Source: Ruminococcus sp. XPD3002 (GTDB taxonomy: Bacteria; Bacillota; Clostridia; Oscillospirales; Ruminococcaceae). From it: a stretch of 32,974 bases of DNA. Within the stretch, counting starts at the first letter, position 1. Every line of letters begins with the position of its first letter. Under the pieces are notes generated by a model. That model was given only the letters and a program-made list of their open reading frames with translations, had not been told where the DNA came from and ran no database searches. The translations under genes and the position numbers were made by a program. Positions 22,987 through 31,201 of this stretch are shown here, one piece after another. The stretch lies in NCBI GenBank assembly GCA_900119535.1, contig FPJT01000022.1:1-32974 (forward strand). The letters run 5' to 3'.

Positions 22987-24171
22987 ATGAGCAGACATTT
23001 CTTTACTTCTGAATCGGTAACTGAGGGACATCCCGATAAGATATGCGATCAGATCTCTGATGCAGTACTTGATGCAATGCTCGAGCAGGACGAAAATGCG
23101 AGAGTTGCCTGCGAGACTGTTGTAACTACAGGTATGGTGATGTGCATGGGCGAGATATCAACTACCGCAAAGGTAGACATCCCTAAGATAGCACGTCAGG
23201 TAGTTGCAGAGATAGGCTATGACAGAGCAAAGTATGGCTTTGATGCACACACCTGCGCTGTACTCACCACTATAGACGAGCAGTCACCTGATATCGCTAT
23301 GGGCGTTAACGAGGCTTTCGAGTACAGAGAGCAGAACAACGAGAACGACGGCATGTCCAACGGTGCAGGAGATCAGGGTATCATGTTCGGTTACGCATGC
23401 AACGAAACTCCCGAGCTTATGCCGCTTCCTATCTCACTTGCACACAAGCTCTCTCTGAAGCTTACTGAGGTAAGAAAGGACGGAACTCTCCGTTACCTTC
23501 GTCCCGATGGCAAGTCACAGGTAACTGTCGAGTATGATGACGGCAAGCCTGTACGTGTTGATGCAGTAGTTGTATCATCACAGCACTCTGCTGATATCTC
23601 ACTGGATCAGCTGAGAAAGGACATCGAGGAATTCGTTATCCGTGCAGTTATCCCTGCAGAGCTTATAGACGAGAACACAAAGTTCTTCATCAATCCTACA
23701 GGACGTTTCGTAGTAGGCGGACCTCAGGGCGACAGCGGACTTACAGGACGCAAGATAATCGTTGATACATACGGCGGATACTCACGTCACGGCGGCGGAG
23801 CTTTCAGCGGCAAGGATCCGACGAAGGTGGACCGTTCAGCTGCATACGCTGCAAGATACATCGCAAAGAACATTGTTGCCGCAGGACTTGCTGACAAGTG
23901 CGAGGTACAGCTTTCATACGCTATCGGAGTTGCACAGCCTATATCTATACTCGTTGATACATTCGGCACAGGCAAGGCAGACGAGGAGAAGCTCTCTGAA
24001 GCAGTTTCAAAGGTATTCGATCTGAGACCTACAGCAATAATCAAGATGCTCGACCTCAGAAAGCCGCAGTACCGCAGACTTGCTGCATACGGTCACATGG
24101 GACGTGAGGATCTCGGAGTTGCATGGGAGAAAACTGACAGAACAGAAGCCCTCAAGGCTGCACTTTCATAA
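22987..24171 (+). CDS. metK: S-adenosylmethionine synthetase
   Basis: This 394-residue enzyme makes S-adenosylmethionine from methionine and ATP. Hallmarks include [18 protein letters not shown] (GHPDK at 14-18), the loop GAGDQG (126-131) and the [19 protein letters not shown] segment that binds the triphosphate. Length is standard. ATG 22987 has GGAGG seven bases upstream; an open frame reaching back into the riboswitch is not coding. The gene ends two bases before the ribosome binding site of a downstream unknown gene becomes complete, so both belong to one SAM-controlled transcript. Confidence 0.97.
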   Translation: MSRHFFTSESVTEGHPDKICDQISDAVLDAMLEQDENARVACETVVTTGMVMCMGEISTTAKVDIPKIARQVVAEIGYDRAKYGFDAHTCAVLTTIDEQSPDIAMGVNEAFEYREQNNENDGMSNGAGDQGIMFGYACNETPELMPLPISLAHKLSLKLTEVRKDGTLRYLRPDGKSQVTVEYDDGKPVRVDAVVVSSQHSADISLDQLRKDIEEFVIRAVIPAELIDENTKFFINPTGRFVVGGPQGDSGLTGRKIIVDTYGGYSRHGGGAFSGKDPTKVDRSAAYAARYIAKNIVAAGLADKCEVQLSYAIGVAQPISILVDTFGTGKADEEKLSEAVSKVFDLRPTAIIKMLDLRKPQYRRLAAYGHMGREDLGVAWEKTDRTEALKAALS

Positions 24172-24181
24172 GGAGAAGATC

Positions 24182-24598
24182 ATGGATCCTAAGAACCATG
24201 CGGAGCTCAGATTCGTAAATCCGCTTATCATAGAGCTTTTCGGGAAATATACCGATAATTCCACAATGGCGGAGATAGTCGGCGAGGACGGCTATATATC
24301 GCTCAGTCTCGATGTACCTTCCGACACTCAGCCGCCGAAGACTGCGGACGACCTTCTCGGACTGCTGTACAGGCTTCTTGCGGCAAATAAAGAGACTGCA
24401 ATGGGCAGGGTATACGTTCAGAACGAGACAGCGTTACTTCGAGAGAGTATTTCCGATTTCAGAAAGATATCGGACGGATTCAGCGATGCGGAGCTTACAC
24501 TGACAGTGACAGCTCCCGACAAGAACGATCCGGCTTCCGAGACTACGACTACTACCGAGTTTAAAACGACACGCAGCACAACCACTGAAACAAAGTGA
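24182..24598 (+). CDS. Unknown protein co-transcribed with metK, Thr-rich tail
   Basis: This 138-residue protein starts at ATG 24182, with AAGGAGA overlapping the metK stop codon. It has no signal peptide or membrane segment and looks cytoplasmic: a mixed alpha/beta part of about 115 residues (RFVNPLIIELFGKYTDNSTM, then DDLLGLLYRLLAANKETAMG) followed by a low-complexity tail of Thr, Glu and Lys (ETTTTTEFKTTRSTTTETK). No family is recognised. A terminator follows six bases after the stop, so it shares the S-box control of metK, which hints at a link to methionine or SAM use. That link is inference from position alone. Confidence 0.75.
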   Translation: MDPKNHAELRFVNPLIIELFGKYTDNSTMAEIVGEDGYISLSLDVPSDTQPPKTADDLLGLLYRLLAANKETAMGRVYVQNETALLRESISDFRKISDGFSDAELTLTVTAPDKNDPASETTTTTEFKTTRSTTTETK

Positions 24599-24603
24599 GT
24601 ATT

Positions 24604-24636
24604 CAGGACGCTTTTATAAAGAGCGTCCTGTTTTTT
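24604..24636 (+). terminator. Intrinsic terminator of the metK unit
   Basis: CAGGACGCT (24604-24612) pairs with AGCGTCCTG (24622-24630) and is followed by six T. Confidence 0.92.
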
Positions 24637-24660
24637 ATTTAGTACGATCATTTTGGGATT

Positions 24661-24821
24661 CTAAAGGGGTTTCACCCCTTTAGCGGAGTCCAGAGGCAGA
24701 GCCTCTGGTGGGGAATGGGGCAAAGCCCCATAAAAACAGGCGCTCCGCAAAGGGTGAATTCAAAAACAGTCCGGTGGACTGTTTTTGAAGAGGGAACGCC
24801 CTGCAAGAGAGGGCGTTCCCT
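24661..24821. repeat. Cluster of five packed palindromes
   Basis: Five perfect inverted repeats lie in 161 bases: 24661-24683 (10 bp, TTC loop), 24690-24708 (8 bp, AGA loop), 24716-24730 (6 bp, AAA loop), 24759-24789 (14 bp, GGT loop) and 24791-24821 (12 bp, seven-base loop). Arms are unrelated to one another, but most loops are only three bases. It lies between the metK terminator and the convergent yunB gene, whose stop codon it touches. No promoter was seen. It resembles the array at 21234-21452 and is probably a hot spot for short palindromic repeats. Confidence 0.75.
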
Positions 24822-25435
24822 TATAATGAAGTATTATTTGTTCCGCCGAACGGCACCTCGCCGTTGATGATAGTCTCTGAAAGTATGTAATCGAACTTTT
24901 TCTCCGCCTCGAAGCTGTAAAGCGGCGACGAAGAAGCAATTTCGGCAGTTACCTCGGCGTAAAGCCTGTGGCAGGTCTGGTTCATTCCTGCCGATGTGAA
25001 TTCGCTCCGCAGACGTACTTCAGCTTCACCTGTAGGACACACTCTGAAACGTATACAAGGTCCCCGACCAGCCAGCAGATACGAGCCTGTCATAGTACCG
25101 AGAGGAACTTTTGCGGAACATTTCCCCATGTTTTCAAGCCGTTCGTTTATCAGCAAGGTCAGCTCGGACTGCACCCTGTTAACGTCCCTGCCCGATACCG
25201 AAGCCGTACTGTATCCGTCAAATTCGAGTATGCCGCTGTCTTCCTGTTCTATGTAGTCGGCAACTGCCTGACCTATGGTACAGCCTGCGGTGCGGACTGC
25301 AAAATGCTCCGCCTGAAGTTCTGCCGAGGGACGTACAGCTTTCTCGGTTATCACAATTGCGGATACTGCTGCAAGTACCGCCGCAGCCGTGACTGCGTAC
25401 CTTATCTTCGGCAGTTTTCTGTGCTTTCTTGACAT
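24821..25435 (-). CDS. yunB: Sporulation protein YunB
   Basis: This 204-residue protein has one N-terminal membrane segment (about 13-29) after a basic start (MSRKHRKLPKIR), and then a domain typical of YunB. KVPLGTMTGSYLLAGRGPCI is the diagnostic core, followed by VRLRSEFTSAGMNQTCHRLY and EVTAEIASSSPLYS. YunB is a sigma-E-controlled mother-cell protein needed for efficient spore formation in B. subtilis; its exact biochemical role is unknown. A GAGGTGAT ribosome binding site lies close to the ATG. The gene is divergent from the XRE-cupin-ligase gene. With dpaAB it strengthens the case for sporulation ancestry. Confidence 0.92.
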   Translation of the reverse strand: MSRKHRKLPKIRYAVTAAAVLAAVSAIVITEKAVRPSAELQAEHFAVRTAGCTIGQAVADYIEQEDSGILEFDGYSTASVSGRDVNRVQSELTLLINERLENMGKCSAKVPLGTMTGSYLLAGRGPCIRFRVCPTGEAEVRLRSEFTSAGMNQTCHRLYAEVTAEIASSSPLYSFEAEKKFDYILSETIINGEVPFGGTNNTSL

Positions 25436-25490
25436 ATCATCACCTCTCTGAACATTATATTCAAAGGCAGGTATGACTGTGAAATATCGG

Positions 25491-25519
25491 TTGACAAAGA
25501 TACGGCGCAGTGGTATAAT
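25491..25519 (+). promoter_or_regulatory. Promoter of the XRE-cupin-acyl-CoA synthetase gene
   Basis: Perfect TTGACA (25491-25496) and TATAAT (25514-25519) with 17 bases between, plus a TGG extended -10. The leader of about 85 bases contains GGACGG and CCGTCC arms (from about 25537 to 25586) that can close a long stem. Confidence 0.85.
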
Positions 25520-25610
25520 ATTTGATGTGTTATTTCGGACGGATATATGCCTCGGAATATGGAATTATCGGATAAAAACCGTCCAACCGTAAGAAAGGAG
25601 CAGGCTTGCA

Positions 25611-27917
25611 ATGAGCAGTTTAATGGATCCCGAATTTAAGATAAGAGAGGTCGCAGAGCGTATCAGACTGACACGCGAATCAGTAGGTCTCACTCCCGAG
25701 GAAATGGCTGAGAAGATAGGCGTTTCTTCCTATGAGTATCTCGCTTACGAGGGAGGAGCAAAGGATTTCAGCTTCTCATTCATATATAAATTTGCAAATG
25801 CTACAGGCGTTGAGATCACCGACCTTATGGAGGGTGAGTCTCCCCGTATCAAGAGCTTTGACATCACAAGAAAGGGCGAGGGACTTCCTATTGCAAGAAG
25901 AAAGGGACTCAGCTATTACCGCCTTGCACCGCAGTTCAGGAACAAGATAGCAGAGCCTTTCCTTGTAACTATCCCTTACGTTGACGAGGAGTTCCGTGTA
26001 CCTCATCCGCATACCCACGAGGGACAGGAAATGGATATCGTTATCAGCGGACAGCTGAAAGTGCGTGTAGGCGATAATGTTGAGATACTCAACGAGGGCG
26101 ATTCCATTTACTACGACAGCTCGGAGCCCCACGATGAGTGGGCAGTAGGCGGCAAGGAGTGCAAGTTCTATGCGATCGTCTGCGGAGTTCAGCAGCCTCA
26201 GCATGCTATCAACCACCTTGATCCCGTTATACTTCCCGGAGTTACCAACTTCGATCTTGCAAATATAAAGGATCCTATAGCTGACAAGTTCGTAAAGTGC
26301 GTTACAAACGAGGAAGGAGCTCTCAAGGAGATAAGCTTCATGAACGAGGAGAGCTTCAACTTCGCATTTGATATAGTGGATGGACTTGCTGCAAAGTGTC
26401 CCGATAAGACAGCTATGATTTACGTATCGAACGAAATGGAGGAGCGCCGCTTCACATTTGCCGATATGAAGAAGTATTCAAATATGACCGCCAACTATTT
26501 CCGCTCAATGGGAATAAAGAAGGGTGATAAGGTAATGCTCGTGCTTAAGAGACATTACCAGTTCTGGTTTGCTATTCTTGCGCTCCATAAGATAGGCGCT
26601 ATAGTTATACCTGCTACAAATCAGCTGGTACAGCACGATTTCACATACCGTTTCAAGGCGGCTGAGGTAAAGGCTATCGTCTGCACAGGTGACGGCGATG
26701 TTGCACATCAGGTCGATCTTGCTGTTGAAGAATGCGGCATGGACATCATGAGGATGATGGCTCACGGACACCGTGACGGCTGGAAGGACTTCGACGAGGG
26801 CATTTCCTGCTGCAGTGACGTATTCGAGCGGCCCACAGATCCCGACGAGCTTTCCTGCGGAAGCGAACCGATGCTCATGTTCTTCACATCAGGTACTACA
26901 GGCTACCCGAAGATAGCTATGCACAGCCACAAGTACGCTCTTGGACACTTCATAACAGCACGTTACTGGCATAACGTTGATCCGAACGGCATACACTTTA
27001 CCATATCCGATACAGGCTGGGGCAAGGCACTCTGGGGCAAGCTCTACGGACAGTGGCTCAGCGAGACCTGTATATTCGTTTACGATTTCGACCGCTTTGA
27101 TGCAAACAAGATACTTCCGATGTTCAAGAAGTACAATATAACAACATTCTGCGCTCCGCCGACAATGTACCGTTTCTTTATCAAGGAGGACCTTTCAAAG
27201 TTCGACCTCAGCAGCATAAAGTACGCAACAGTTGCAGGCGAGGCTCTTAACCCCGAGGTATATAACCAGTTCCTCAATGCTACGGGAGTAAAGCTCATGG
27301 AGGGCTTTGGTCAGACAGAGACTACTCTTTCTATCGGCAACTTCGTAGGCATGACCTGCCACCCGGGATCAATGGGCAAACCGAGCGTACTCTATGACGT
27401 TGATATAGTCGATCCCGACGGAAATCCCTGCAAGACAGGTGAAACGGGCGAAATAGTCATCCGCACGGATAAAAAGGTACCTGCGGGCCTCTTCCTCGGC
27501 TACTACAACGCAGAGGACAAGACCAATGAGGTATGGCATGACGGATGCTACCACACAGGCGATACCGCATGGAAGGACGAGGACGGCTACTTCTGGTACG
27601 TGGGACGTGTTGACGATGTTATCAAGTCCTCCGGCTACCGCATAGGACCATTCGAGATAGAAAGCGTTATCATGGAGCTTCCATACGTTCTGGAATGCGG
27701 TGTAAGTGCAGCTCCTGATCCTGTAAGAGGTCAGGTCGTAAAGGCTTCGATCGTTCTGGTCAAGGGCAAGGAAGGCACCGAGGAACTGAAAAAGGAGATA
27801 CAGGACTATGTCAAGAAGCACACTGCTCCTTACAAGTATCCTCGTATAGTTGAGTTCCGTGATGAGCTTCCAAAGACCATAAGCGGAAAAATAAGACGTG
27901 TTGAGCTTAAAGGCTGA
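25611..27917 (+). CDS. Single-chain XRE HTH - cupin - AMP-forming acyl-CoA synthetase
   Basis: The 768-residue protein has three domains. Residues 9-72 form an XRE-type helix-turn-helix (LTPEEMAEKIGVSSYEYLAY). Residues about 115-192 form a cupin with metal-site residues PHPHTHEGQE (His132, His134, His136, Glu140) and His174. Residues about 240-768 are an acetyl/medium-chain acyl-CoA synthetase with the P-loop TSGTTGYPK (426-434), GFGQTETT, the YHTGDTAWKDEDGYFWYVGR hinge region and catalytic Lys760 in PKTISGKIRR. HTH-cupin regulators usually occur as separate genes beside ligases. Here no stop or frameshift separates them. AAGGAG lies about ten bases upstream. The ligase should activate a short or medium acid to its CoA thioester through an acyl-AMP. 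The N-terminal part could sense the substrate or product, or bind DNA for self-regulation. Confidence 0.92.
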   Translation: MSSLMDPEFKIREVAERIRLTRESVGLTPEEMAEKIGVSSYEYLAYEGGAKDFSFSFIYKFANATGVEITDLMEGESPRIKSFDITRKGEGLPIARRKGLSYYRLAPQFRNKIAEPFLVTIPYVDEEFRVPHPHTHEGQEMDIVISGQLKVRVGDNVEILNEGDSIYYDSSEPHDEWAVGGKECKFYAIVCGVQQPQHAINHLDPVILPGVTNFDLANIKDPIADKFVKCVTNEEGALKEISFMNEESFNFAFDIVDGLAAKCPDKTAMIYVSNEMEERRFTFADMKKYSNMTANYFRSMGIKKGDKVMLVLKRHYQFWFAILALHKIGAIVIPATNQLVQHDFTYRFKAAEVKAIVCTGDGDVAHQVDLAVEECGMDIMRMMAHGHRDGWKDFDEGISCCSDVFERPTDPDELSCGSEPMLMFFTSGTTGYPKIAMHSHKYALGHFITARYWHNVDPNGIHFTISDTGWGKALWGKLYGQWLSETCIFVYDFDRFDANKILPMFKKYNITTFCAPPTMYRFFIKEDLSKFDLSSIKYATVAGEALNPEVYNQFLNATGVKLMEGFGQTETTLSIGNFVGMTCHPGSMGKPSVLYDVDIVDPDGNPCKTGETGEIVIRTDKKVPAGLFLGYYNAEDKTNEVWHDGCYHTGDTAWKDEDGYFWYVGRVDDVIKSSGYRIGPFEIESVIMELPYVLECGVSAAPDPVRGQVVKASIVLVKGKEGTEELKKEIQDYVKKHTAPYKYPRIVEFRDELPKTISGKIRRVELKG

Positions 27918-27924
27918 TATATCG

Positions 27925-27948
27925 GGCGGACTTCGGTCCGCCTTTTTT
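27925..27948 (+). terminator. Intrinsic terminator after the acyl-CoA synthetase
   Basis: GGCGGAC pairs with GTCCGCC around TTCG (27925-27942), followed by six T. Confidence 0.94.
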
Positions 27949-27952
27949 ACTG

Positions 27953-27980
27953 TTGATTTTTTTGTAAAATGTGGTATAAT
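27953..27980 (+). promoter_or_regulatory. Promoter of the LRR/dockerin gene
   Basis: TTGATT (27953-27958) and TATAAT (27975-27980) with a 16-base spacer and a TGG extended -10, about 33 bases before the start codon. Confidence 0.75.
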
Positions 27981-28012
27981 TGATTTGTTAAAATATTCTA
28001 TGGAGGAATTAC

Positions 28013-29431
28013 ATGAAATTTACAAAAATACTTGCGGCAGCAATGTCGCTTACAATGGTCTGCGGAGCTGAAAAGATTATGGCGAGACCGTATGTTTTCG
28101 CCGAAGTACCTTCCGCTTATGCTGAAGAAGATGATCAGGAAATGACTGATTTTTACTACGAGGGAGCTTTTTACTGCGAGGAATACGGAGACCATGTAGT
28201 CGTAAGAAGGCTTGAAGATCCGGGCGCAAATATAGTTATCCCCGGTGAAATACACGGTCTTCCTGTTACAAAAATAGGAACGACTGAGGAAAACACCTAT
28301 CCGAACAACAATAAAGAGCAATATGAAGTTATAACATCTGTCGTTGTACCTGACAGCGTGAAAATAATCGGCAACGGTATGTTCAAGGACTTGAAGAACC
28401 TTAAAACAGTAAAGCTAGGCAGCGGAGTTGAATATATAGGACAGAGGGCTTTCGCCAACTCGGGTATCACTCAGATAGCGCTTCCGAAGGGGCTTAAAAA
28501 GATAGACTCCGCGATGTTCATGAACTGTAAAAGCTTAACGTCAGTAGATCTGCCTTCTACTCTGACGGAAATCGGAGAGTTTGTTTTCCAGGGGTGCGAT
28601 AAACTGAGTTCGGTGAGTATACCTTCTTCCGTAACTAAGATCGACAATAATGCGTTCTATCAGTGTGGAGGTCTCACCTCAATTACTATACCTGCAACGG
28701 TAAAGGAGATCGGAGAATCGGCATTCTATGAATGCACTTCTTTGAAAAAAGCCGTAATAAACAGTGCGGATGTATCCAAAGGCATGTTCCTGCATTGTTC
28801 TGCGCTTGAAACGGTGGAATTAGGCGATAACGTGAAAAACATAGGAGAAAATGCGTTTCAGGACTGTAAAACCCTCAAGTCAATAAAATTCGGCAAGAAT
28901 GTTGAAAAGGTCGGAGGAACGGCAATTTCAAAATGCCCATCTCTCGAGGAACTGGTCCTGCCCGAGAGCCTGAAGGAGTTCGGCGGCATTTCGGAGTGCA
29001 ATAAGCTTAAGAAGGTGACTTTCCTTAGCCGTAACTGCACTATCAACTTAATGAACATCGGTATGCAGAAAAATGCTTCTACAGGTGAAATAACTCATTC
29101 CGTAACGATATACGGCTATCGCAATTCCACTGCACAGAAGTATGCGGAAGGAAATAATTATCCCTTTGTTGCACTTGACGGAAACGAAAAGGGAGATCTG
29201 AACGGCGACAGCAAGATAGATGCAAATGATGCAACTCTTGTACTGGTGAATTACAGTCTGCTTTCAACAGGCGCGAAGATAACGCTGACGGAAGCGCAGA
29301 AGAAAGCTGCGGATGTCAACGGCGACGGTAAGATAGATGCATCGGATGCAACTCTTATATTACAGTACTACTCGTACGTATCAACAGGAGGAGCAGATAC
29401 CTTTGAAAAATTCCTTAAGGATAAGAAATAA
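28013..29431 (+). CDS. Secreted leucine-rich-repeat (BspA-type) protein with C-terminal dockerin
   Basis: This 472-residue protein has a signal peptide (MKFTKILAAAMSLTMVCGAE onward; cleavage perhaps near residue 40 at AYA-E). About ten BspA/TpLRR-type repeats follow, each about 23 residues, with the pattern L..V.IP.SV..IG..AF..C..L (for example VSIPSSVTKIDNNAFYQCGG). Such repeats mediate adhesion or binding to proteins, hosts or substrates. The C-terminus is a canonical dockerin: DLNGDSKIDAND and DVNGDGKIDASD both keep all calcium residues, and each is followed by an LxLxxYS helix. The protein should attach to a cohesin scaffold on the cell surface. ATG 28013 has GGAGG nine bases upstream. 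Confidence 0.92.
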   Translation: MKFTKILAAAMSLTMVCGAEKIMARPYVFAEVPSAYAEEDDQEMTDFYYEGAFYCEEYGDHVVVRRLEDPGANIVIPGEIHGLPVTKIGTTEENTYPNNNKEQYEVITSVVVPDSVKIIGNGMFKDLKNLKTVKLGSGVEYIGQRAFANSGITQIALPKGLKKIDSAMFMNCKSLTSVDLPSTLTEIGEFVFQGCDKLSSVSIPSSVTKIDNNAFYQCGGLTSITIPATVKEIGESAFYECTSLKKAVINSADVSKGMFLHCSALETVELGDNVKNIGENAFQDCKTLKSIKFGKNVEKVGGTAISKCPSLEELVLPESLKEFGGISECNKLKKVTFLSRNCTINLMNIGMQKNASTGEITHSVTIYGYRNSTAQKYAEGNNYPFVALDGNEKGDLNGDSKIDANDATLVLVNYSLLSTGAKITLTEAQKKAADVNGDGKIDASDATLILQYYSYVSTGGADTFEKFLKDKK

Positions 29432-29448
29432 ACATCTGCTGAAAAAAT

Positions 29449-29481
29449 CAGGGGACGGCGGATAGGCTCTGCCGTTCCCTG
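29449..29481. other. Hairpin after the LRR/dockerin gene
   Basis: CAGGGGACGGC pairs with GCCGTTCCCTG (11 bp with one G-T) around an 11-base loop. It is followed by A-rich sequence on the plus strand and T-rich sequence on the minus strand, so it is not a standard plus-strand terminator. CTGAAAAAAT occurs three times around it (from about 29439, 29479 and 29493). It still may help end the LRR transcript. Confidence 0.5.
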
Positions 29482-29531
29482 AAAAAATTTATTCTGAAAA
29501 AATCGCGATATACTGCCGTTTGAAAATAAAA

Positions 29532-29593
29532 TCAAAAAAATCTGAAATTTTTTTCAAAAAATGCTTGACAAAACGTTTTGGTTGTGATATAAT
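29532..29593 (+). promoter_or_regulatory. Strong stable-RNA promoter of the tRNA cluster, with A-tract UP element
   Basis: Perfect TTGACA (29565-29570), N17 and TATAAT (29588-29593). The upstream A/T-rich part contains TCAAAAAAATCTGAAA (29532-29547), which recurs exactly before the rRNA promoter at 32475-32490. The boxes also share CTTGACAAA and GTTGTGATATAAT with that promoter. Confidence 0.9.
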
Positions 29594-29660
29594 TAATATC
29601 GTCGTCAGGGGACAGACAGTAAAACGAAAGTCCTGAAGATGACTAAATAATGGCTTTTGT

Positions 29661-29736
29661 GGGGGTTTAGCTCAGCTGGGAGAGCATCTGCCTTACAAGC
29701 AGAGGGTCACAGGTTCGAGCCCTGTAGTCCCCACCA
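29661..29736 (+). tRNA. tRNA-Val (anticodon UAC)
   Basis: 76 bases including an encoded CCA. The acceptor stem GGGGGTT/AGTCCCC pairs with G-T wobbles. The anticodon stem TCTGC/GCAGA carries the loop CTTACAA (anticodon TAC at 29694-29696). The T arm contains GGTTCGAGCC. Confidence 0.96.
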
Positions 29737-29740
29737 CCAT

Positions 29741-29817
29741 GGCCTCGTAGTTCAGTTGGTTAGAACGCCTGCCTGTCACGCAGGAGGTCGACAGTTCGAG
29801 TCTGTTCGGGGTCGCCA
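29741..29817 (+). tRNA. tRNA-Asp (anticodon GUC)
   Basis: 77 bases with encoded CCA. The acceptor GGCCTCG pairs with CGGGGTC, and the anticodon stem CCTGC/GCAGG holds the loop CTGTCAC with anticodon GTC. The discriminator base is G, as expected for Asp. Four bases separate it from tRNA-Val. Confidence 0.95.
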
Positions 29818-29822
29818 TTCAA

Positions 29823-29898
<76 letters not shown>

Positions 29899-29963
29899 TT
29901 AAAGAGTGCGCGGCAGGGACGTACCTAACGGAACGTTCTCTGTGAGCCGCTTCTTTAAACAAT

Positions 29964-30039
29964 GCGGATTTAGCTCATCTGGTAGAGCGCCACCTTGCCA
30001 AGGTGGAGGTAGCGAGTTCGAGCCTCGTAATCCGCTCCA
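29964..30039 (+). tRNA. tRNA-Gly (anticodon GCC)
   Basis: 76 bases with encoded CCA. The acceptor GCGGATT pairs with AATCCGC, and the anticodon loop TTGCCAA (anticodon GCC) is closed by CACC/GGTG. It is the last gene of the cluster. Confidence 0.96.
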
Positions 30040-30071
30040 TAGTACTGGGGTAATAACTCCGGTATTACTTG

Positions 30072-30107
30072 AATCCCGAAGCGAAAGTTTCGGGATTTTT
30101 TATTTTT
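30072..30107 (+). terminator. Terminator of the tRNA cluster
   Basis: AATCCCGAA (30072-30080) pairs with TTCGGGATT (30089-30097), followed by a T-rich tract. A weaker stem GTAATA/TATTAC precedes it. Confidence 0.88.
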
Positions 30108-30138
30108 GTAAACAGCGGCTTCGTACCTGTGATTATTA

Positions 30139-30174
30139 TTCCGCACAAAGACAGGGTTTGCTCTTTGTGCGGAA
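30139..30174. repeat. Palindromic hairpin with CCGCACAAAG arms, copy 2
   Basis: TTCCGCACAAAGA (30139-30151) pairs perfectly with TCTTTGTGCGGAA (30162-30174). The core arms are identical to those of the hairpin at 15077-15110. The loops differ and no T run follows. It lies between the tRNA terminator and the NYN gene promoter. Confidence 0.6.
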
Positions 30175-30180
30175 TTACTA

Positions 30181-30209
30181 TATACAAAAGTGGATAAAAA
30201 TGGTATAAT
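30181..30209 (+). promoter_or_regulatory. Probable promoter of the NYN/LOTUS gene
   Basis: A perfect TATAAT (30204-30209) with TGG extended -10, and a partial -35 TATACA (30181-30186) at 17 bases. The leader to 30275 is about 60 bases. Confidence 0.6.
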
Positions 30210-30274
30210 AAATTTGTATAGCTTTGCGCTGACACTTCCAAAGAGTGCAGACGCAGTATTATTGAGGTGGAAAA

Positions 30275-31183
30275 ATGGAGAAAGAAATGCGCTACGCCGT
30301 GCTTATCGACGCGGACAACGTAGCATCTAAGTACACTAAATTCATACTCGATGAGGTCTCGAACTACGGCATCGTTACTTATAAGCGAGTTTACGGCGAC
30401 TGGACACGTACAAACCTTGCAAGCTGGAAGTCGATGGCTCTGGACAATGCGATAACTCCCGTACAGCAGTACAGCTACACTACGGGCAAAAATGCTACGG
30501 ACTCGGCTATGATAATCGACGCTATGGATATCCTCTATTCCAATAACGTGGACGGCTTCTGCATCGTTTCAAGTGACAGCGACTTTACACGTATCGCCAT
30601 ACGCCTGAGAGAATCGGGTATGCACGTTATCGGCATGGGCGAGAAGAAGACTCCCAAGCCATTCTGCATTGCCTGCAATGCATTCAAGTACCTTGAAGTT
30701 CTGGCTGAGGAGGAGACTCAGGAAGCTCCCGAACGTGACAAGGTGGAGTTCAAGACTCTCGAATCGGCTATAATCCGTATTATCGCGGAGAATGCGAACC
30801 TCGAGGAGGAAATAAACATCGGCGAACTGGGAAGCCGTCTTCAGGGACGTTATCCCGATTTCGACGTGAGAAACTACGGCTATTCCAAGTTCTCCCAGTT
30901 CCTTAAGGATTTCGACTGCCTGAGCTTCAGACAGGTGGGAAGCAGCATACTTGTATCCCAGAAGTCCGATAAGACGGACCTTTCAAGGGTTGAGGAGACA
31001 CTTGCGGCTATAGTGCGTGGGAATGGTACGAAGGGCTACAATCTTGGTGAACTTAAGAAACAGCTTTGCAGTAAGATCCCTGATTTCAGCGTAAAGACTT
31101 ACGGCTACTCGAAATTCAGCCGATTTGTTGATAATCTCCCGGGATTCAAGATAAAAAACAACACTGTAATGCTTTCAGAATAG
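30275..31183 (+). CDS. NYN (PIN-like) nuclease-domain protein with two OST-HTH/LOTUS domains
   Basis: This 302-residue protein has an N-terminal NYN domain (about 5-145) with the acidic residues of PIN-like nucleases: Asp12 and Asp14 (VLIDADNV), Asp76 (NATDSAMIIDAMD) and Asp101/Asp103 (SSDSDFTRIA). Two OST-HTH/LOTUS-type winged helices follow (about 158-228 and 236-302). Each has the YPDFDVRNYGYSKFSQFLKD / IPDFSVKTYGYSKFSRFVDN signature, so they are a clear internal duplication. In eukaryotes LOTUS domains bind RNA G-quadruplexes or Vasa helicase; bacterial members are thought to act in RNA processing or decay. The architecture matches the bacterial LabA/MARF1-like group. A transglutaminase-like gene follows 18 bases later. 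Confidence 0.93.
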   Translation: MEKEMRYAVLIDADNVASKYTKFILDEVSNYGIVTYKRVYGDWTRTNLASWKSMALDNAITPVQQYSYTTGKNATDSAMIIDAMDILYSNNVDGFCIVSSDSDFTRIAIRLRESGMHVIGMGEKKTPKPFCIACNAFKYLEVLAEEETQEAPERDKVEFKTLESAIIRIIAENANLEEEINIGELGSRLQGRYPDFDVRNYGYSKFSQFLKDFDCLSFRQVGSSILVSQKSDKTDLSRVEETLAAIVRGNGTKGYNLGELKKQLCSKIPDFSVKTYGYSKFSRFVDNLPGFKIKNNTVMLSE

Positions 31184-31201
31184 ACGAAAGGGTAAGATCT
31201 G

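Noticed and set aside
24661..24821. CRISPR array
   Set aside because: The repeats are palindromes of different sequence, not identical direct repeats with unique spacers, and no cas genes are present.
17011..25490. Recurring TGAAATATCGG near 17013, 22310 and 25479
   Set aside because: A shared 11-13 base word is expected several times by chance in 33 kb, and the contexts differ (a stop codon in one case, near -35 boxes in the others).
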